Assembly (NCBI RefSeq): GCF_009727055.1
Contig: NC_052359.1
Location: forward strand, 16,203,422 to 16,267,421
DNA: 64,000 bases
DNA from: Benincasa hispida
Lineage: Eukaryota > Streptophyta > Magnoliopsida > Cucurbitales > Cucurbitaceae
Direction: 5' to 3'
The translations under genes and the position numbers were made by a program. The notes below the pieces were generated by a model, which had not been told where the DNA came from, made no database searches, and worked only from the letters and a program-made list of their open reading frames with translations. Shown here piece after piece: positions 47,060 to 58,660 of this stretch. The stretch's first letter is position 1. Each line of letters opens with the position of its first letter.

Positions 47060-48180
47060 GCAACTTAATCTATAAAATAGGCAAACAATAACAAGGAAAA
47101 ATTAGGTAACCTTAAACTTTTGAACTTAACAATAATCAACATTAAGACCTAATATCAACATGAGACAAACACAAAAGAGCACAAATAAAATATTTTCAAG
47201 ACCAAAATATAAACCAAGAAAATGTTCTATAAGCACATTAACCACCAAACAAAAAGATGAAAGCAAGACCATCAGATAAGTTCATACTCTTGAACTAATT
47301 TTCATTTCAACACTTCAAAATCATATGAACCATGCTCAACAACAATACCTAAATTTGATTATATTAAATTTTGAGATAAACTCAAAAGAACAAATAAAAT
47401 AGACTAATATATATATATTTTTTCAGAAAAAAAGTTCAAATATACACTTGAACCACACCAAACAAGACTATCAAATAAGCACATATTCTTGAACTAATTT
47501 CATTCCAACATTTCAAAATCTCAAGAAGCTTAATTATTGGAATAAAAAAAATGAATGAAATAACTTTAAGTTACAAAATTGAAAATAAATATGAAAAGAA
47601 AATTTTACTTTTGGAGTAAGCAAACAATTGAAACAACTCACACAAAAATTGTGAATAGCTTCACTTAACCTACAAGCTTGAACGGATTTGACCCGGAGCT
47701 CGAAGATTAGAATATATTTGAAAAATGAACTTGCACGGCCAGATCTAAACATTCATGAGTAGATTGGGAAAATAGACGACTAGATCTGAAAAACCCATGA
47801 CTAGATCTGCAGATCTAATGGCAGTGACGAGTTGAACGGTGAAAGTAAAAAGTGGTGACGAGGTGAATGGAAAATGGTGATGATGACGGTGACGAATGGT
47901 GGCAACGACGAGTTGACGAGCTGAATGGAGTCCACAACACCTCTAGGAACAAATCTACACCTCCACGACACCTCTAGGAACGGAGATCTTTACCTCCACG
48001 AACGGAGTTGACGATAACAATGACGACGACGGACTGGTGAATGAAACTGGCGACGGTGAGATCTACACTCCATGAAGATTTGGTCAAGAATGGAAGAGGT
48101 TTGGAGGAGAGGAAGTGAGAAAGAAGAGAGAAGAAAGAAGAAAGATAGAGAAATGAAAGAGAAGAAATTTTTAACTAAAA
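47060..48180. other. CACTA 5' region with GC-richer GACGA-rich block
   Basis: Upstream part of the minus-strand CACTA gene. 47810-48080 is rich in 'gacgacg', 'ggtgacga' and 'cctctaggaac' phrases (the last repeated at 47941 and 47971), then a GA-rich stretch at 48095-48165. No surviving coding. It may be the leader/promoter region. Confidence 0.45.
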
Positions 48181-48204
48181 GGAAAAAAATAAATGGGTAT
48201 CTAC

Positions 48205-48345
48205 AATGTTATTTTTAAACTGACATTATAGCCTAATTAAAATATATCTTTAATGTTGATTTAAAACTGACATTAAAGATCTGTTTTTTCTTTTAAAACT
48301 AACACATTATACGTCCATTTTTAGTTTTTCCAATAGACATTAAAA
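48205..48345. repeat. Sub-terminal palindromic repeats, CACTA 5' side
   Basis: Two to three degenerate copies of the 43208-43535 palindrome (ATTTTTAAACTGACATTA, GATTTAAAACTGACATTA), ending just inside the TATAGTG terminus. Confidence 0.6.
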
Positions 48346-48363
48346 CTCAAATTTCTTATAGTG

Positions 48364-49255
48364 CTATCAGAAATACATCACTAATAGACACATCAATGAT
48401 AGAGGTTTATCATTGATGGACCTATCTAATAGATCTATCACTAATGGAGGTCTATTAAGGATAATTATAATTGATTGAGGTTTATCATTAATTGTTGACA
48501 TGCTCATTTGCTATTATGTTTGTTACTAATATATCATATAAATAGAATAAATATATGGTATATAATAATCATATTATTTTACTTCATTTACTAATGAGTG
48601 ATTTCTTGTATGTTTTCTTTTTGGTTTATTATAGACGTACATCATCAATCAAATAGAAATACTATATCAATTATATTTAACTTTTTTCCTTTTTAATTAT
48701 TTGCATGTTCATTTTTTATTACATCTATCGCTAATATATCGTAACAAAAATAAAATAAAATAAAATAAAATAAAAATCGTATATCAGTGGTATTTGAAAC
48801 TCCTTTCTTTCTTTGATTGTTTGATGCTCATGTGTTATGAGGTGTATATTTGATTTAGCGTATCAATAAAGTAAAAAAAAAATGATATGTCATATACCAA
48901 GAAATACAATTATTTACAACTTCATGTATTATTAGGTCTATCATTGATATGTCATATACCAAGAAATACAAACAAAAAAAATTATATTAATAATATTTAT
49001 ACGTTATTTAGCATTAATTATTTACATGTTATATATCGTTAATAGCTATCAATAAAATAAACAATTATAAGTAATATTCAACGTAGTTTTTTACCATCAT
49101 TGTTAACTTAGTTTTTACCATCATTGTTTATATGCTTATTTGTCATTATAGTTATTACTTATATGTCTTATCAATATGGGAAAAATGATACAGTGAAAAC
49201 ATTTAACTTTCATTTTCAAATTGTGATAGTCAACGTTCTTATTTATTACTAGTCT
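48364..49255. repeat. TATCA palindrome cluster and decayed longer repeats
   Basis: 48364-48490 repeats 'tcaatgatagaggttta' type words as at 37210-37720. Beyond it, related phrases recur (tgcatgttcattttttatt, gctcatttgctattat). A 27-bp phrase beginning TGATATGTCATATACC occurs at 48884 and 48938. (AAAAT)n runs 48747-48776. Confidence 0.55.
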
Positions 49256-50680
49256 TTTATCACATGCAATGCATTTATAATTTAATACTAATATGCGTTT
49301 TTGAATGATTTGAATAAAATATTATTTAATAAATTTAATTTTAAAATTAGTTAGATTAATTTTATATATTCTTACCATATATTAATATTTATTTAGTAAT
49401 ATGTTATAGCTAATGTGAATATAATTTTAATCAAACTAGTTCAATAACTACTTTCATATTAATTTATTAACTAAAATTTTTAATTTTTTAAGTACATATT
49501 GAATATATGTAGGAAGATCTCATTTTTAAATTTCTAATTTGAACCCACAAAAATAAGTTTATTATTTAATTTTCAAATAAAAGATCCACTTTTTATTTAT
49601 TTTTATTTTTTTAATAATGCATTATTGTTTAACAAATTTATTGCTACATTTGATGCACAACATGTGTTTTTACTTTATTTTATATCATAATAAGAAATTG
49701 TAGTTTTATTTATTATAAATCACTGCATATCATAAATTTGATAAACTTAATTTATTATTAATAAATCATCCCTGTAAAAATATAATATTTACAAATCATC
49801 ATCATTAGCACCAAAAAGTAAAAAATTTAAAATGTACATATATCTAGAGTTATTTTTTGGTTTATATATAAATAATTATGAAAACAATTTTATAATGATA
49901 GAACAACATCTAGATTATGTTTTTAATTTGTGAAATCTTATATTTATTTTGTAATTAAAGTCTTTAAGTATTTTCTTAATTACTATTATCATATGATTTC
50001 ATGTTTTTAATTTTATTAAAATAGAACTTTCAAATTGTTGTAAATTAATGCAATAGATAAATTTAGAGTTAATGAAATTTAAAAGATTGCAACTTTATTC
50101 CAAAATTTTCATATTCCAATCATTAAATATAATTAGATGAACAAGCTAAGTTAATCATTAATCTCTTATAGCTTTTCACGTTCCATTTATTTAATCTTCA
50201 TGTATTTATTGAAATAACATTAATTATCTCATAAATCTCATTTATTTAAAATTTAGTTTACATTTTTTTATTTAAGCCTAAAATCCAAAATTTTGATTCA
50301 ACACGTGCAAATATCTTGAGATTCTTAGGAGATTACAAAATCTTCAGGAACAATAAATTCATATAACAAAAATGAAGAAAGAAGGAATCTTAGGTGTTGA
50401 TAAAAATGTTGAAGAAAGCCCTTTTTATAGTAGTAGAAGGTGATAGTTACAAAACAATTTGAATTCTTTAACTTTTTAAATTCTATTAATTAAAGGGAAG
50501 ATAATTTTTAAGTTGGAAAGACTCCTAACGTTCTGTCATTTAAGTTTTCATAACTTACTATTGGTAATTAAGGATTAATGAATTAATTTAACAAGTTATA
50601 ATTGATTGTTAATCACATTTGTTGTAAATAAGTAGAATAAAGAAGGAGCAAAATATCCAAAAAAAAAAAAAAAAAAAACC
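49256..50680. other. Very AT-rich non-coding sequence
   Basis: No element termini, open frames or tandem structure that I can support. A poly-A run lies at 50658-50678 next to the SINE. Confidence 0.55.
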
Positions 50681-50772
50681 TTTTTTTAGTACAACAGAGG
50701 TATGGGGACTTGAACCACAGATCTTCTTGGTCACTAACACTTCCATATGTCAATTGAACTATGCTCCGTTGG
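50681..50772 (-). mobile_element. tRNA-derived SINE, copy 3
   Basis: On the minus strand: CATAGTTCAATTGACATATGG (A-box-like), GGTTCAAGTCCCC (B-box-like), then TGTTGTACTAAAAAAA. It is the best-kept B box of the three copies and lies in the same orientation as copies 1 and 2. Confidence 0.6.
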
Positions 50773-51333
50773 AAAATCAGTGTTAACTTAATATTACTAA
50801 CAAAATAATTGATAACAAATATCAATTGATGTAGTCTAAATGATAAAAGGAGACAAATCTCCAATAATAAAATCAAAGTTATTAGTATGAATCAAAAGAT
50901 GCAGTACAAGAAGACAATCTCTATTTGCAGAGATTTGGAATGCAAACTAATCATAATCTTAATTAATAAAAAAAATTAATCCTAATCCTAATAAACCAAG
51001 GAAACTAATTCTAATTCTAATTAATCATGAAAACTAATCTCAATCCTAATCAATTAAGGATTTGGCCATAATATCCTAATTTACCCTAATTCTACTACGT
51101 CATTATTCTAGCTCTCCCAAAAAAGAACTTGTCCTCGAGTTTTAAAAAGAAAAAGATTACAAAAAATAAAATAAAATAAAAAGAAGCAACATTGACATCA
51201 ACATATGTTGAAAAATGTAAATAAATTCATCTTCCAAGTCAATTGAATGTAGATAATAGTGTAGCTTGAGGGGAAAAAATGTCCAATCGAACAAGTTGTT
51301 ATCAATAAAACAATTTTTAGCAAAGGGAAAATG
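50773..51333 (-). other. Non-coding; possible gypsy 3'-end remnant on minus strand
   Basis: 51110-51145, read on minus, gives LEDKFFFGRAR, like the LEDK.FFxG phrase at the C-terminus of some gypsy polyproteins, followed by 'aattagggtaaattag' text seen in their 3' ends. Short and unsupported by other domains, hence weak. Confidence 0.25.
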
Positions 51334-51625
51334 TGTTGGGATTGGTGTCCGAAATCTCTTATATTCTCGTAGTTTGAACCTCTGTAAACCAGTTGTTATC
51401 AATAAAATAATTGTTATTTTATGTGCATTTACTCAATCTAATAAACGAAGATCCTAGGTTATTTTATGTAACTTAAACATATATGTGGAGACATATAGGT
51501 GTGTCATGTTTAAGTAATGACCTAAATAGTCTGTAGTAGATGAATAAAGTTGAGTACCTTATCCTGGTGACACTACGGATACGACATGCTTTATAGTTGT
51601 TACAAGTGTTACTAAGTGCTAGAAG
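51334..51625 (+). mobile_element. Copia LTR fragment, 5' end only
   Basis: Starts TGTTGGGATTGGTGTCC and matches the first 290 bp of the LTR family at 44436 and 53150 (ccttatcctggtgacac, gatacgac). It is cut abruptly at 51625 where a CACTA-like end begins. Confidence 0.65.
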
Positions 51626-51856
51626 CACTACAACAAATATTACATTCAATAGAATTTTAGGATAGCTTTTACTAGAAAATGCTATAAAAAGAATTAAGAA
51701 AAAAAGTGAAAACCAGGAAAGGTGAAAAAAAGGCGCGTGATCATGTACAAAAAGAGGAAAAAATTAGCACTTTTCACAGAGTATTTCTTTTTACCCTAGA
51801 CATTTAATTCATCTTCTCAATTTTCTTTTTCAAACTTCTTTGCTCATCTTCCATTC
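51626..51856 (+). mobile_element. CACTA-like terminus and adjacent sequence
   Basis: CACTACAACAAATATTAC directly follows the broken LTR, a typical CACTA-superfamily start. No matching opposite end (..TTGTAGTG) was found downstream in the window. Confidence 0.4.
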
Positions 51857-52070
51857 TCCTTTGATTTGCGACTCCATCTTCAACTTCTCCTTCAATTTGT
51901 AGCTTCCATCTTCGACTTCTCCTTCAATTTACAACTTCATCTCCCACTTCTCCTTCGATTTACAGCTCTATCTTCGACTTCTTCTTGGATTTGTGCTTTA
52001 TCTTCGACTTCTCCCTCGATATGTTGCTCCATCTTTGACTTCTCCTTCGATTTTCGACTCCATCTCCGCC
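51857..52070 (+). repeat. 31-bp minisatellite, about 7 copies
   Basis: Units of the form TCCTTCGATTT..CTCCATC then TTCGACTTC repeat at about 31 bp with 10-25% variation. An open frame at 51866-52150 reads through as a repetitive Leu/Ser-rich peptide but has no start context or family support. Confidence 0.8.
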
Positions 52071-52075
52071 TTAGA

Positions 52076-52720
52076 GGTCTAGCATATGCAAATGTTTACA
52101 AAACCTCTGATAAGGGCAACAACCCTCAAACTATCTCCATAATGGTATGATATTGTCCACTTTGGGCCTAAACCCTTGTGGCTTTGTTTTTGGTTTCATC
52201 CCAAAAGGCCTTTTACCAATGGAGATAGTCACCCTCACTTATATACCCATGAACCAATGTGGGACTTTGGTCACATTCCCAACAATCCTCCCCTCGAACA
52301 AAGGACCACTGAGCCTCCCCTCAAACAGTCATCCATCCGTCTAACTCATATCTAGGGTAACTCCTTTTCACCCGAGCATACCACCTATTCAATAGAGTTC
52401 AATCACGGATCATACCATGACTACTTCCAAGGCTCCATTATACATCTTTGTTCAGCACCGAGGATTCTACCGAGCATGGTTAATTCAGAAGCATGGTTCT
52501 GATACCACTTGATAGAAAAAAATGGAGAGAACTAGTAAAAGAGAGGAAGTGATATAAAACTCTACTTGAATTTCATTCCAATTAGGCCTTATATAGGCTC
52601 AAAGTACACCATAAACAACAAACTAACAACCTAAAACAAATAACACAAGACTAGCACAAAGAATAGCAACCCTAAAGACTAGCAACAAGAAACTAAATAT
52701 AATCAATTCTATTTTTAACA
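52076..52720 (-). mobile_element. TRIM-like miniature LTR retroelement, minus strand
   Basis: On the minus strand: primer site TGGTATCAGAACCATGC (52507-52491), a 220-bp internal region, a polypurine tract GAGGGGAGGAT (52295-52285), then an LTR start TGTTGGGAATGTGACC (52284) with GTATATAAG close behind. The opposite flank (52720-52510) begins TGTTAAAAATAG, has CTATATAAGG and ends CTATCA, an LTR-like unit of 211 bp. The size fits TRIMs, which carry no genes. However, the two flanking units do not resemble each other, so this may be a recombinant of two elements. Confidence 0.5.
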
Positions 52721-53149
52721 AACTCAAGTTTAATTTGAGAGGATCAAGCACGGGAAGAAATTGAGTTCCAATGGTAAGAAAAGTCTCCCTTTTTCTATTT
52801 TGCCTTTTTTAATTGGGGGTTCAAGGTTATTCTGTAAATTTTAGATTTTTTCCATCCATTAGAGTTTTAACTGAAAAGGATTTCAGCAATAATGACTTAA
52901 AAAGCTAGAAGAAAAAAAATAATAAACATTAGTTGGAACTTGTGCAGAGCTTGTGTGGTTCATTCTTGAGAAAGCGACGATAGGAAAAATGTAAAGAACT
53001 CAATTGTTTTGGTTTGGTGTTGGATTTACAACGACACCTGCTTCCATTTTGCAATTTGTCTTGCAAGATATATTGGCCCATCGATGTGCTCTTTCATTTG
53101 ATATGGAGTGAAATTTTGACACCCTGGAAGCTAGAATCTAGAATCTTGA
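52721..53149. other. Non-coding sequence between TRIM-like element and copia LTR
   Basis: No element or coding recognised. Confidence 0.45.
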
Positions 53150-54988
53150 GTCATGTGGAGACATAAACGGTCTGTAGTAAATGGATAAGGCTGAATACCT
53201 TATCCTGGTGACATTACGGATACGACCTACTTTGTAGTTGTTACAACTGTTGTAAAGTACTACAAATGATCTGATCTTGATCATTTATGTGGAGACATGT
53301 GAGTTGGGATATCCTATACATAGAGTTTGTATAAGACCAAACCACGAAATGAATAGTCTTTCTTTATAACACCGTTACTATAAGAGACTTACATTATACG
53401 ACCTACTTTATCCTGTACAGGATGACCATAGTTGACTTGATCTGAATCCTGAGTGAGTTGTGAACTCTTGCCTATGACAGTGGTTCTTTGATTTGCATGG
53501 GTGAGAGTGGCCAGTTTCGCTGGGTTAATATGCCTACCATTTTGGGATTCGTTTAATTGGAGAGTTAGAAATGTAGCAAATCCATTCATTCCCTATTGTT
53601 AGGGTAAGTAGAGATATTGCTCCCTTAAGGGCTGATTTTAAGGCTTGAACAATGTGGCACCACACCCTCTCTTGATTAGAGAGGGGTTCAGTTATAGTTG
53701 GAGTATAACTAATTATTCATTAGAGGGATCAGTGGTATATAAGGAGTTAAAGGTAACTACAAGGGCAAAATGATAATTTTTGTCCAGCTGTACTTATGAG
53801 AAATTTGTGAAGGGTCGATGCACTGTTGATGGGTTATATCCAATGGATAGAGAAATATATCTACAGTGCGAAGAGTGCAGTTGTCGGTTTTTAGTGGAGT
53901 GACAGACAGTTAATGGAAGTCGATTAATTTAATTAAAAAGTTCAATTAATTAATCAAATACCCTTGGAGCTTCAATCTATAGGTCCATAAGGTCCCCTCA
54001 TTAGCACAATTAGGATTAATGAGAATCAAATTAATTTTGAATTAGTTTGAATTGTTTAAATTAATTAAAAGGAATTAATTATATAAGATATAATATATAT
54101 AATGTATATGATAATAAGATAAACTTTTAGTGAGGGAAATAAATATTTGAATCATATTCAAATATTAATTATATGAATATAATTCATATAAGATATAATT
54201 AATATAATGTATGTGATACATTATATTATAAAGTTTTATGGGAGAAAGAAATATTTAAATATGATTTAAATATTAATTATATGAATATGATTCATATAAA
54301 AACTATAGATTAAAATTAATAATATGAATGTGATTCATATTAATTCTATAAAGTTTTATGAGACATTAATAAACTATAGATTATACGTTATATGTGATAT
54401 AACATATAGTTTTATTAATATATAATAAAGTTATTTACTATCTATTTTATCTAAATGTTAAATAATTTGAGAGGAAGTTATTTTGTTATAACTTCCCCAT
54501 TAATCTCTCAACCCCGCCTCTCTAAACATGATAGTTGGTTCATATTTACATAGAGAGATAGGGAATTGATCTTCGACCTCCTATGGCTCTCCTTGTGTGT
54601 TGCTCTGTAAAAAAATGGTTTACGATGATTTTTCTCTAGCAATCATCTATTCCCTTTCTCCTAAAACTAATCAAAGCGAGCCCACAACTCCACTTTGATT
54701 CTCATCCTAGAGAATAACGAGGAAGTCCTCATAGTGATACCCAAAAGAGTTCCAATTTCATTGGTTTTGGGAAGGATTGATCTTGAGGCGAACAAAGAGA
54801 AAACGTGAAGAGTAATTGTCTACTAGGGTAAGTATCAATCCTTTTCCTTTTGTCCTCTCAAGCAAGTTGTATAGATTGTGTTTCTCTTGTAAAATAGGTT
54901 CACATGTTCTTCTTTGTATTTTCTGTCTTGTTTCAAATGGAAATTGAAATCATACGACGTTTACGCACTTCCACTTCCAATTCCTGAA
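53150..54988 (+). mobile_element. Copia 5' LTR lacking its first ~140 bp
   Basis: Matches the host-type LTRs in block order (ggtctgtagtaaatgg, ccttatcctggtgacatt, gttgatgggttatatcc) and is followed by a primer site, so it was a 5' LTR. The start is missing; text joins at a small rearrangement near 53145. It contains many 'aatatgattcatat' words (54130-54350). Confidence 0.65.
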
Positions 54989-54990
54989 AT

Positions 54991-55003
54991 TGGTATCAAA
55001 ATC
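54991..55003 (+). promoter_or_regulatory. Primer binding site, tRNA-iMet type, decayed
   Basis: TGGTATCAAAATC just after the LTR; 10 of the first 12 bases match TGGTATCAGAGC. Confidence 0.7.
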
Positions 55004-55692
55004 ATATCGTACGATTTTAATTTTTTAATTTGTTTCGAAAATCAAAGAGGTGGAATTTTTGTTTTGCATTATGAATGTATTGGAATGATTTTTCATTTTT
55101 AAATGTGGTTTGCAATTGGGTATTTTCGTGTCTTGACACCTTAGTTTTATTGTTTTAATAGTGATTAAATTTGTAAAGGGCCCATTGTTTTTGGACTTTA
55201 TTATTGCTATCGAGTTTGTAAAGTCCAGGTCTCGAGTTTTACCAGAATTGCTGATGAATGCAAATTCAAAGCAAACTTGTGCATTTTGTGATTTAGCGCT
55301 CCGATGCGGAGCCGAAAGAAGATTTTTCATAGGGTCACGACACTAGGGTACACCATCGTGATGCTCCGAGGCTGAGGCACATGCAGCAATTCTGTTCATG
55401 AGGTCATGAGTTCGAGCCTTTTCTTCCATTTTTTGGTAGTTTTTCCCTTGTAGTATTGCATTTTTTAATTAATTAGATTAATATAAACTAGTTATATTAA
55501 TTTAACTAATTTTAAAGTACCAAAATTCGATCCAATTTGCCGTTTAATTTAATTTTTGCATTTGATGTATGGTTAAATTAAATATTTGTCATATTGTATG
55601 CCATATAGTATAAAATCCTACTTTAGGATAAACATTATTCATGCATCATATTTAATATAAGCGTTATATTATGTAGTTGTATGAATTATCAG
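55004..55692 (+). other. Copia leader fragment without palindromic array
   Basis: The stretch 55555-55690 (catttgatgtatgg, tatgccatatagtat, gcatcatatttaatataa) matches the leaders of element 1 (10280-10455) and element 3 (21605-21770). The CGATCG word array that lies upstream of this block in those elements is absent here. Cut at 55692 by a gypsy LTR. Confidence 0.6.
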
Positions 55693-55916
55693 TGATAGCT
55701 CGTAGAAATATAAGCTATTGTAGCCTTTTACTTAGAATTATGAGGGCTAATAAGCAGAATATGCGTCGATAAAACTAAGAATTCATGTGAAAAGTCAGCT
55801 TGCGTCAATCAGCACCAAAAATCCTCACTAACCCTATACCATGCGTTACTCCAGGTCAAAGTGTCCATTTTTGTAAATATTACAGGAATTGATCGCATGC
55901 ATCGATCCCAGACCGC
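55693..55916 (+). mobile_element. Gypsy LTR start fragment
   Basis: Begins TGATAGCTCGTAGAAATATAAG-like text shared with the LTR at 60179. Only 224 bp remain before a second LTR start. Confidence 0.55.
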
Positions 55917-57672
55917 TGATAACGGGTAGAAATGCACGTTATTATAGCACAAATAAGTAAAACGAGCGATGGTAAAAATATACAAAATCATGTCCAAAAG
56001 TGTTAAACTGGGAAAATTGTGATCACATGCGCTCATCACATAAAAACAGCTAATTTACTTATTTTGTGTAGGAAAAATGCGTCGGCACAAGTAAAATTGT
56101 GATCCAAGAAATTAGGTATCCGCATGCACTGAAAGATTGCGAGCGCAAAGTCATATGATCATATGCGATCGTGAGAAGTTGCTCAAGAAGGTGGCCACAT
56201 AAAGACGACGCATCAAGGTGAAAGCATAATAAATAATGATGGACGGAAAGCTGATGACGATCGAATCCGAATTTAGTTGACAAGTCACTAATGACACACT
56301 GTAGCAAGTACACTCAACTTTCGGTGACCATTAATAGCCGCATCAGAGTAGGAGATTTAATGACCGCCCATCATTGTAATCATTAGGGAGAAAAGCTTTT
56401 TCACCTTGAGTTCTATAAATACCGAAGGCCACCATCGTTAAAGAAGTTCGCCATATAGAGTAGAGATCATATACAAGATAGTTAGCCATTAGTCTGTTCA
56501 TAGTTATACTTAGAAGATGGAAACGGGCGAAGAGAAGAAGATGCCGAGAGATCACTCCCGGACAGCTCAAAAGACTGTCAGGAAGTGCTACAAAAGGAGA
56601 AAGGGCCAACACTTGCGGAAGCAAGGATATTAATCTGAGTAGAGTTAGAATGAAAAGACAGTGTAAAAGGCCACGGGAAGGAAGACATTGCTACTGGGCT
56701 TCTTATCTCTATATTCTATTGTTATTCTGTATTCTGCATTCTATAGACAATGGAAATCTCATTTTAACTTGTGTTCAATCTCTTCATACTTCGCATGAGT
56801 AGCTAAGTTTCCGAATGGGTTGAGAGGTACTTAGCTAGCATGACCTAAGATCTTCACTTTATGCGATCATCTGGTCTTATGTATGCGTCATTCATCCTTT
56901 AGAGATGCTCGAGAGAGTGGTCTAAAGATAGAATCTAGGCTTGGAAAAGTCAGATTAGAACCGTATAAGCAAGAGATAGAAACTTAGGAATAAGATCTGT
57001 TGTTATTAACACATTGCATGCACCCTAGAGATAGGATATGATAGTATGCAGTCACCTTGTGTATGTGTGCATCATTCATCATCACATAGATAAGAATAGA
57101 GGCTTAGACATAAGTCCTATCGACATTATCGTATACATCACATGCATTGGGAGATGACATGCTGTTGTGTAGGTGTAGCATGATCACATAACTTGAACGC
57201 AATCTTAGGAAATGTTAGCTAAATTCCTTCTCAACCCGTTCATTGTATACTCATTGTAATTCTCGATTTCATCAACTCCTCACTTGAAACTGTCGCATAG
57301 GAAATATACTCAAACAAAACACCATCCAACTTATTTGTTTTTGCCACCACAAAGGAATCAAATTTACTATCGCATAGTAACTCAGTAGTCCCAGTAGAAA
57401 CATAGGTAATCTGTCTCATCTCCTTAACTTCTTGAGGTGTCTTAGGACATTGATCCTTAGACAATACGGTTCCTTTGAAGAACTTTTCTTTGAACAATAG
57501 TTATACATAACGAGTAAATATAGCATGCTACAAAGGTAAGTGTTCGACCCTAGACTTACCAGGAAACCTAGTGAGATTTATACTTGGATCTTAATAGGAA
57601 AACTTGCATGTGCAACACATAACAAATCACCGCAATTTCATACCATTATTGCATCACATTTACAACGCATCA
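55917..57672 (+). mobile_element. Athila-like gypsy LTR carrying an internal copia scrap
   Basis: Begins TGATAACGGGTAGAAATGC; promoter-like CTATAAATACC at 56411-56421; 3' end TTTACAACGCATCA at 57672. The last 503 bp (57170-57672) are homologous to 58301-58654, except for about 150 bp at 57389-57540 that include an antisense copia RT/RNase H piece. No primer site follows this LTR. Confidence 0.55.
57402..57495 (-). pseudogene. Antisense copia polyprotein scrap inside gypsy LTR
   Basis: On the minus strand it encodes LSKDQCPKTPQEVKEM, the linker before RNase H that in copia elements here reads LSKEQCPKTPQEVEEM (26190-26250) . The homologous position in the second U5 copy (58519-58525) has only a few bases instead, so it was inserted or exchanged. 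Too short to function. Confidence 0.7.
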
Positions 57673-58654
57673 ACCGTCGCAAGGTTGACCGCATGAGTTG
57701 TCATTAAGATTAGTTCTCCACATGGAATGTTGCGTCCAACAAAAGGGATAATCGTGATAGAAGTCTGCTCGCAAGGTAGATGGAATGCGTTGACACCTCA
57801 GGAGAAACAAGCATGAATGCATACCTTGGGAGTATCAACAAGATAAGATGATGTTGACATTGCCCATATCGCGATAAAGGTAGTAGTAAGGTAGAATGCA
57901 ATCATTAACACTGTCGGCGTTTAAGCTCTATAAATAGCGCCTTGGACCTTCACTTAAAGGCATCTGAGCTTTTGTCTTAAGGCCGATGCTTGCAATCACA
58001 GATGAGAGCATGAACGAGATTTTCTTTGAGGATTCTTCACCTCCACAACCAATTCCGAGTGATGACCGGAGTTTTCACCAGAGATAGAGCTCGAGAGAGA
58101 CTTCTTCATTATCCATCCATGGCGCCACTAGCAGCCTTGACGCATTTCGGATGAAAAGCAAGAGATTGTTTTAATCTAGCCTTCCATTTCTACTCTTGTC
58201 TCTTTATTGTATTACATTTTTTAAAACATTAATACATTTTTTAATCAATGCATATCTTAATTCCTTCAACGCCATCTTCTGTATTCTATGGGCTTCTTAG
58301 GTAGGTTTAGCATGATCGCATAACTTGAACGCAATCTTAGGAAATGTTAGCTAAATCTCTTCTCAACCCGTTCATCGCATACTCATTGTAATTCTCGATT
58401 TCATCAACTCCTTACTCGAATCCGTCGCATAGGAAGTATACTAAAAAAAAACACCATCCAACTTATTTGTTTTTGCCACCGCAAAGGAATCAAATTTACT
58501 GTCACATAGTAACTCAGTAGACCTTGTGTTCGACCGTGGACTTACCAGGAAATCTAGAGAGATTTATACTTGGATCTTATTAGGAATGCATGTGCAACGC
58601 ATAAAAATTCACTGCAATTTTATACCATTATTGCATCACATTTACAACGCAACA
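57673..58654 (+). mobile_element. Athila-like gypsy 5' LTR, 5'-truncated
   Basis: Has its own promoter-like CTCTATAAATAG at 57928-57939 and a 3' end TTTACAACGCAACA at 58654, six bases before an intact tRNA-Asp primer site. The final 354 bp duplicate 57170-57672. The upstream U3 is shorter and different from that of the preceding LTR. Confidence 0.6.
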
Positions 58655-58660
58655 AGTTTT

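Larger units (their letters stand above)
43189..48363 (-). mobile_element. CACTA (En/Spm) transposon with decayed transposase and a nested solo LTR
   Basis: The left end is (T)ACTACAAAACTGGGC and the right end is ..TTTCTTATAGTG, that is, CACTA-type termini with the first C lost on the left. Both ends carry the sub-terminal palindromes typical of the group (ATGTCGGTTTTAAACC.. and variants) at 43208-43530 and 48205-48345. Remnants of a transposase gene run on the minus strand. No clear 3-bp duplication remains (AAT and CTA). About 3.2 kb after removing the nested LTR. Confidence 0.75.

Noticed and set aside
51866..52150. 94-codon Leu/Ser-rich repetitive frame
   Set aside because: It results from the 31-bp minisatellite and runs out into TRIM-like sequence.
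55025..55330. 101-codon minus-strand open frame
   Set aside because: It lies within a copia leader in antisense and matches no family known to me.
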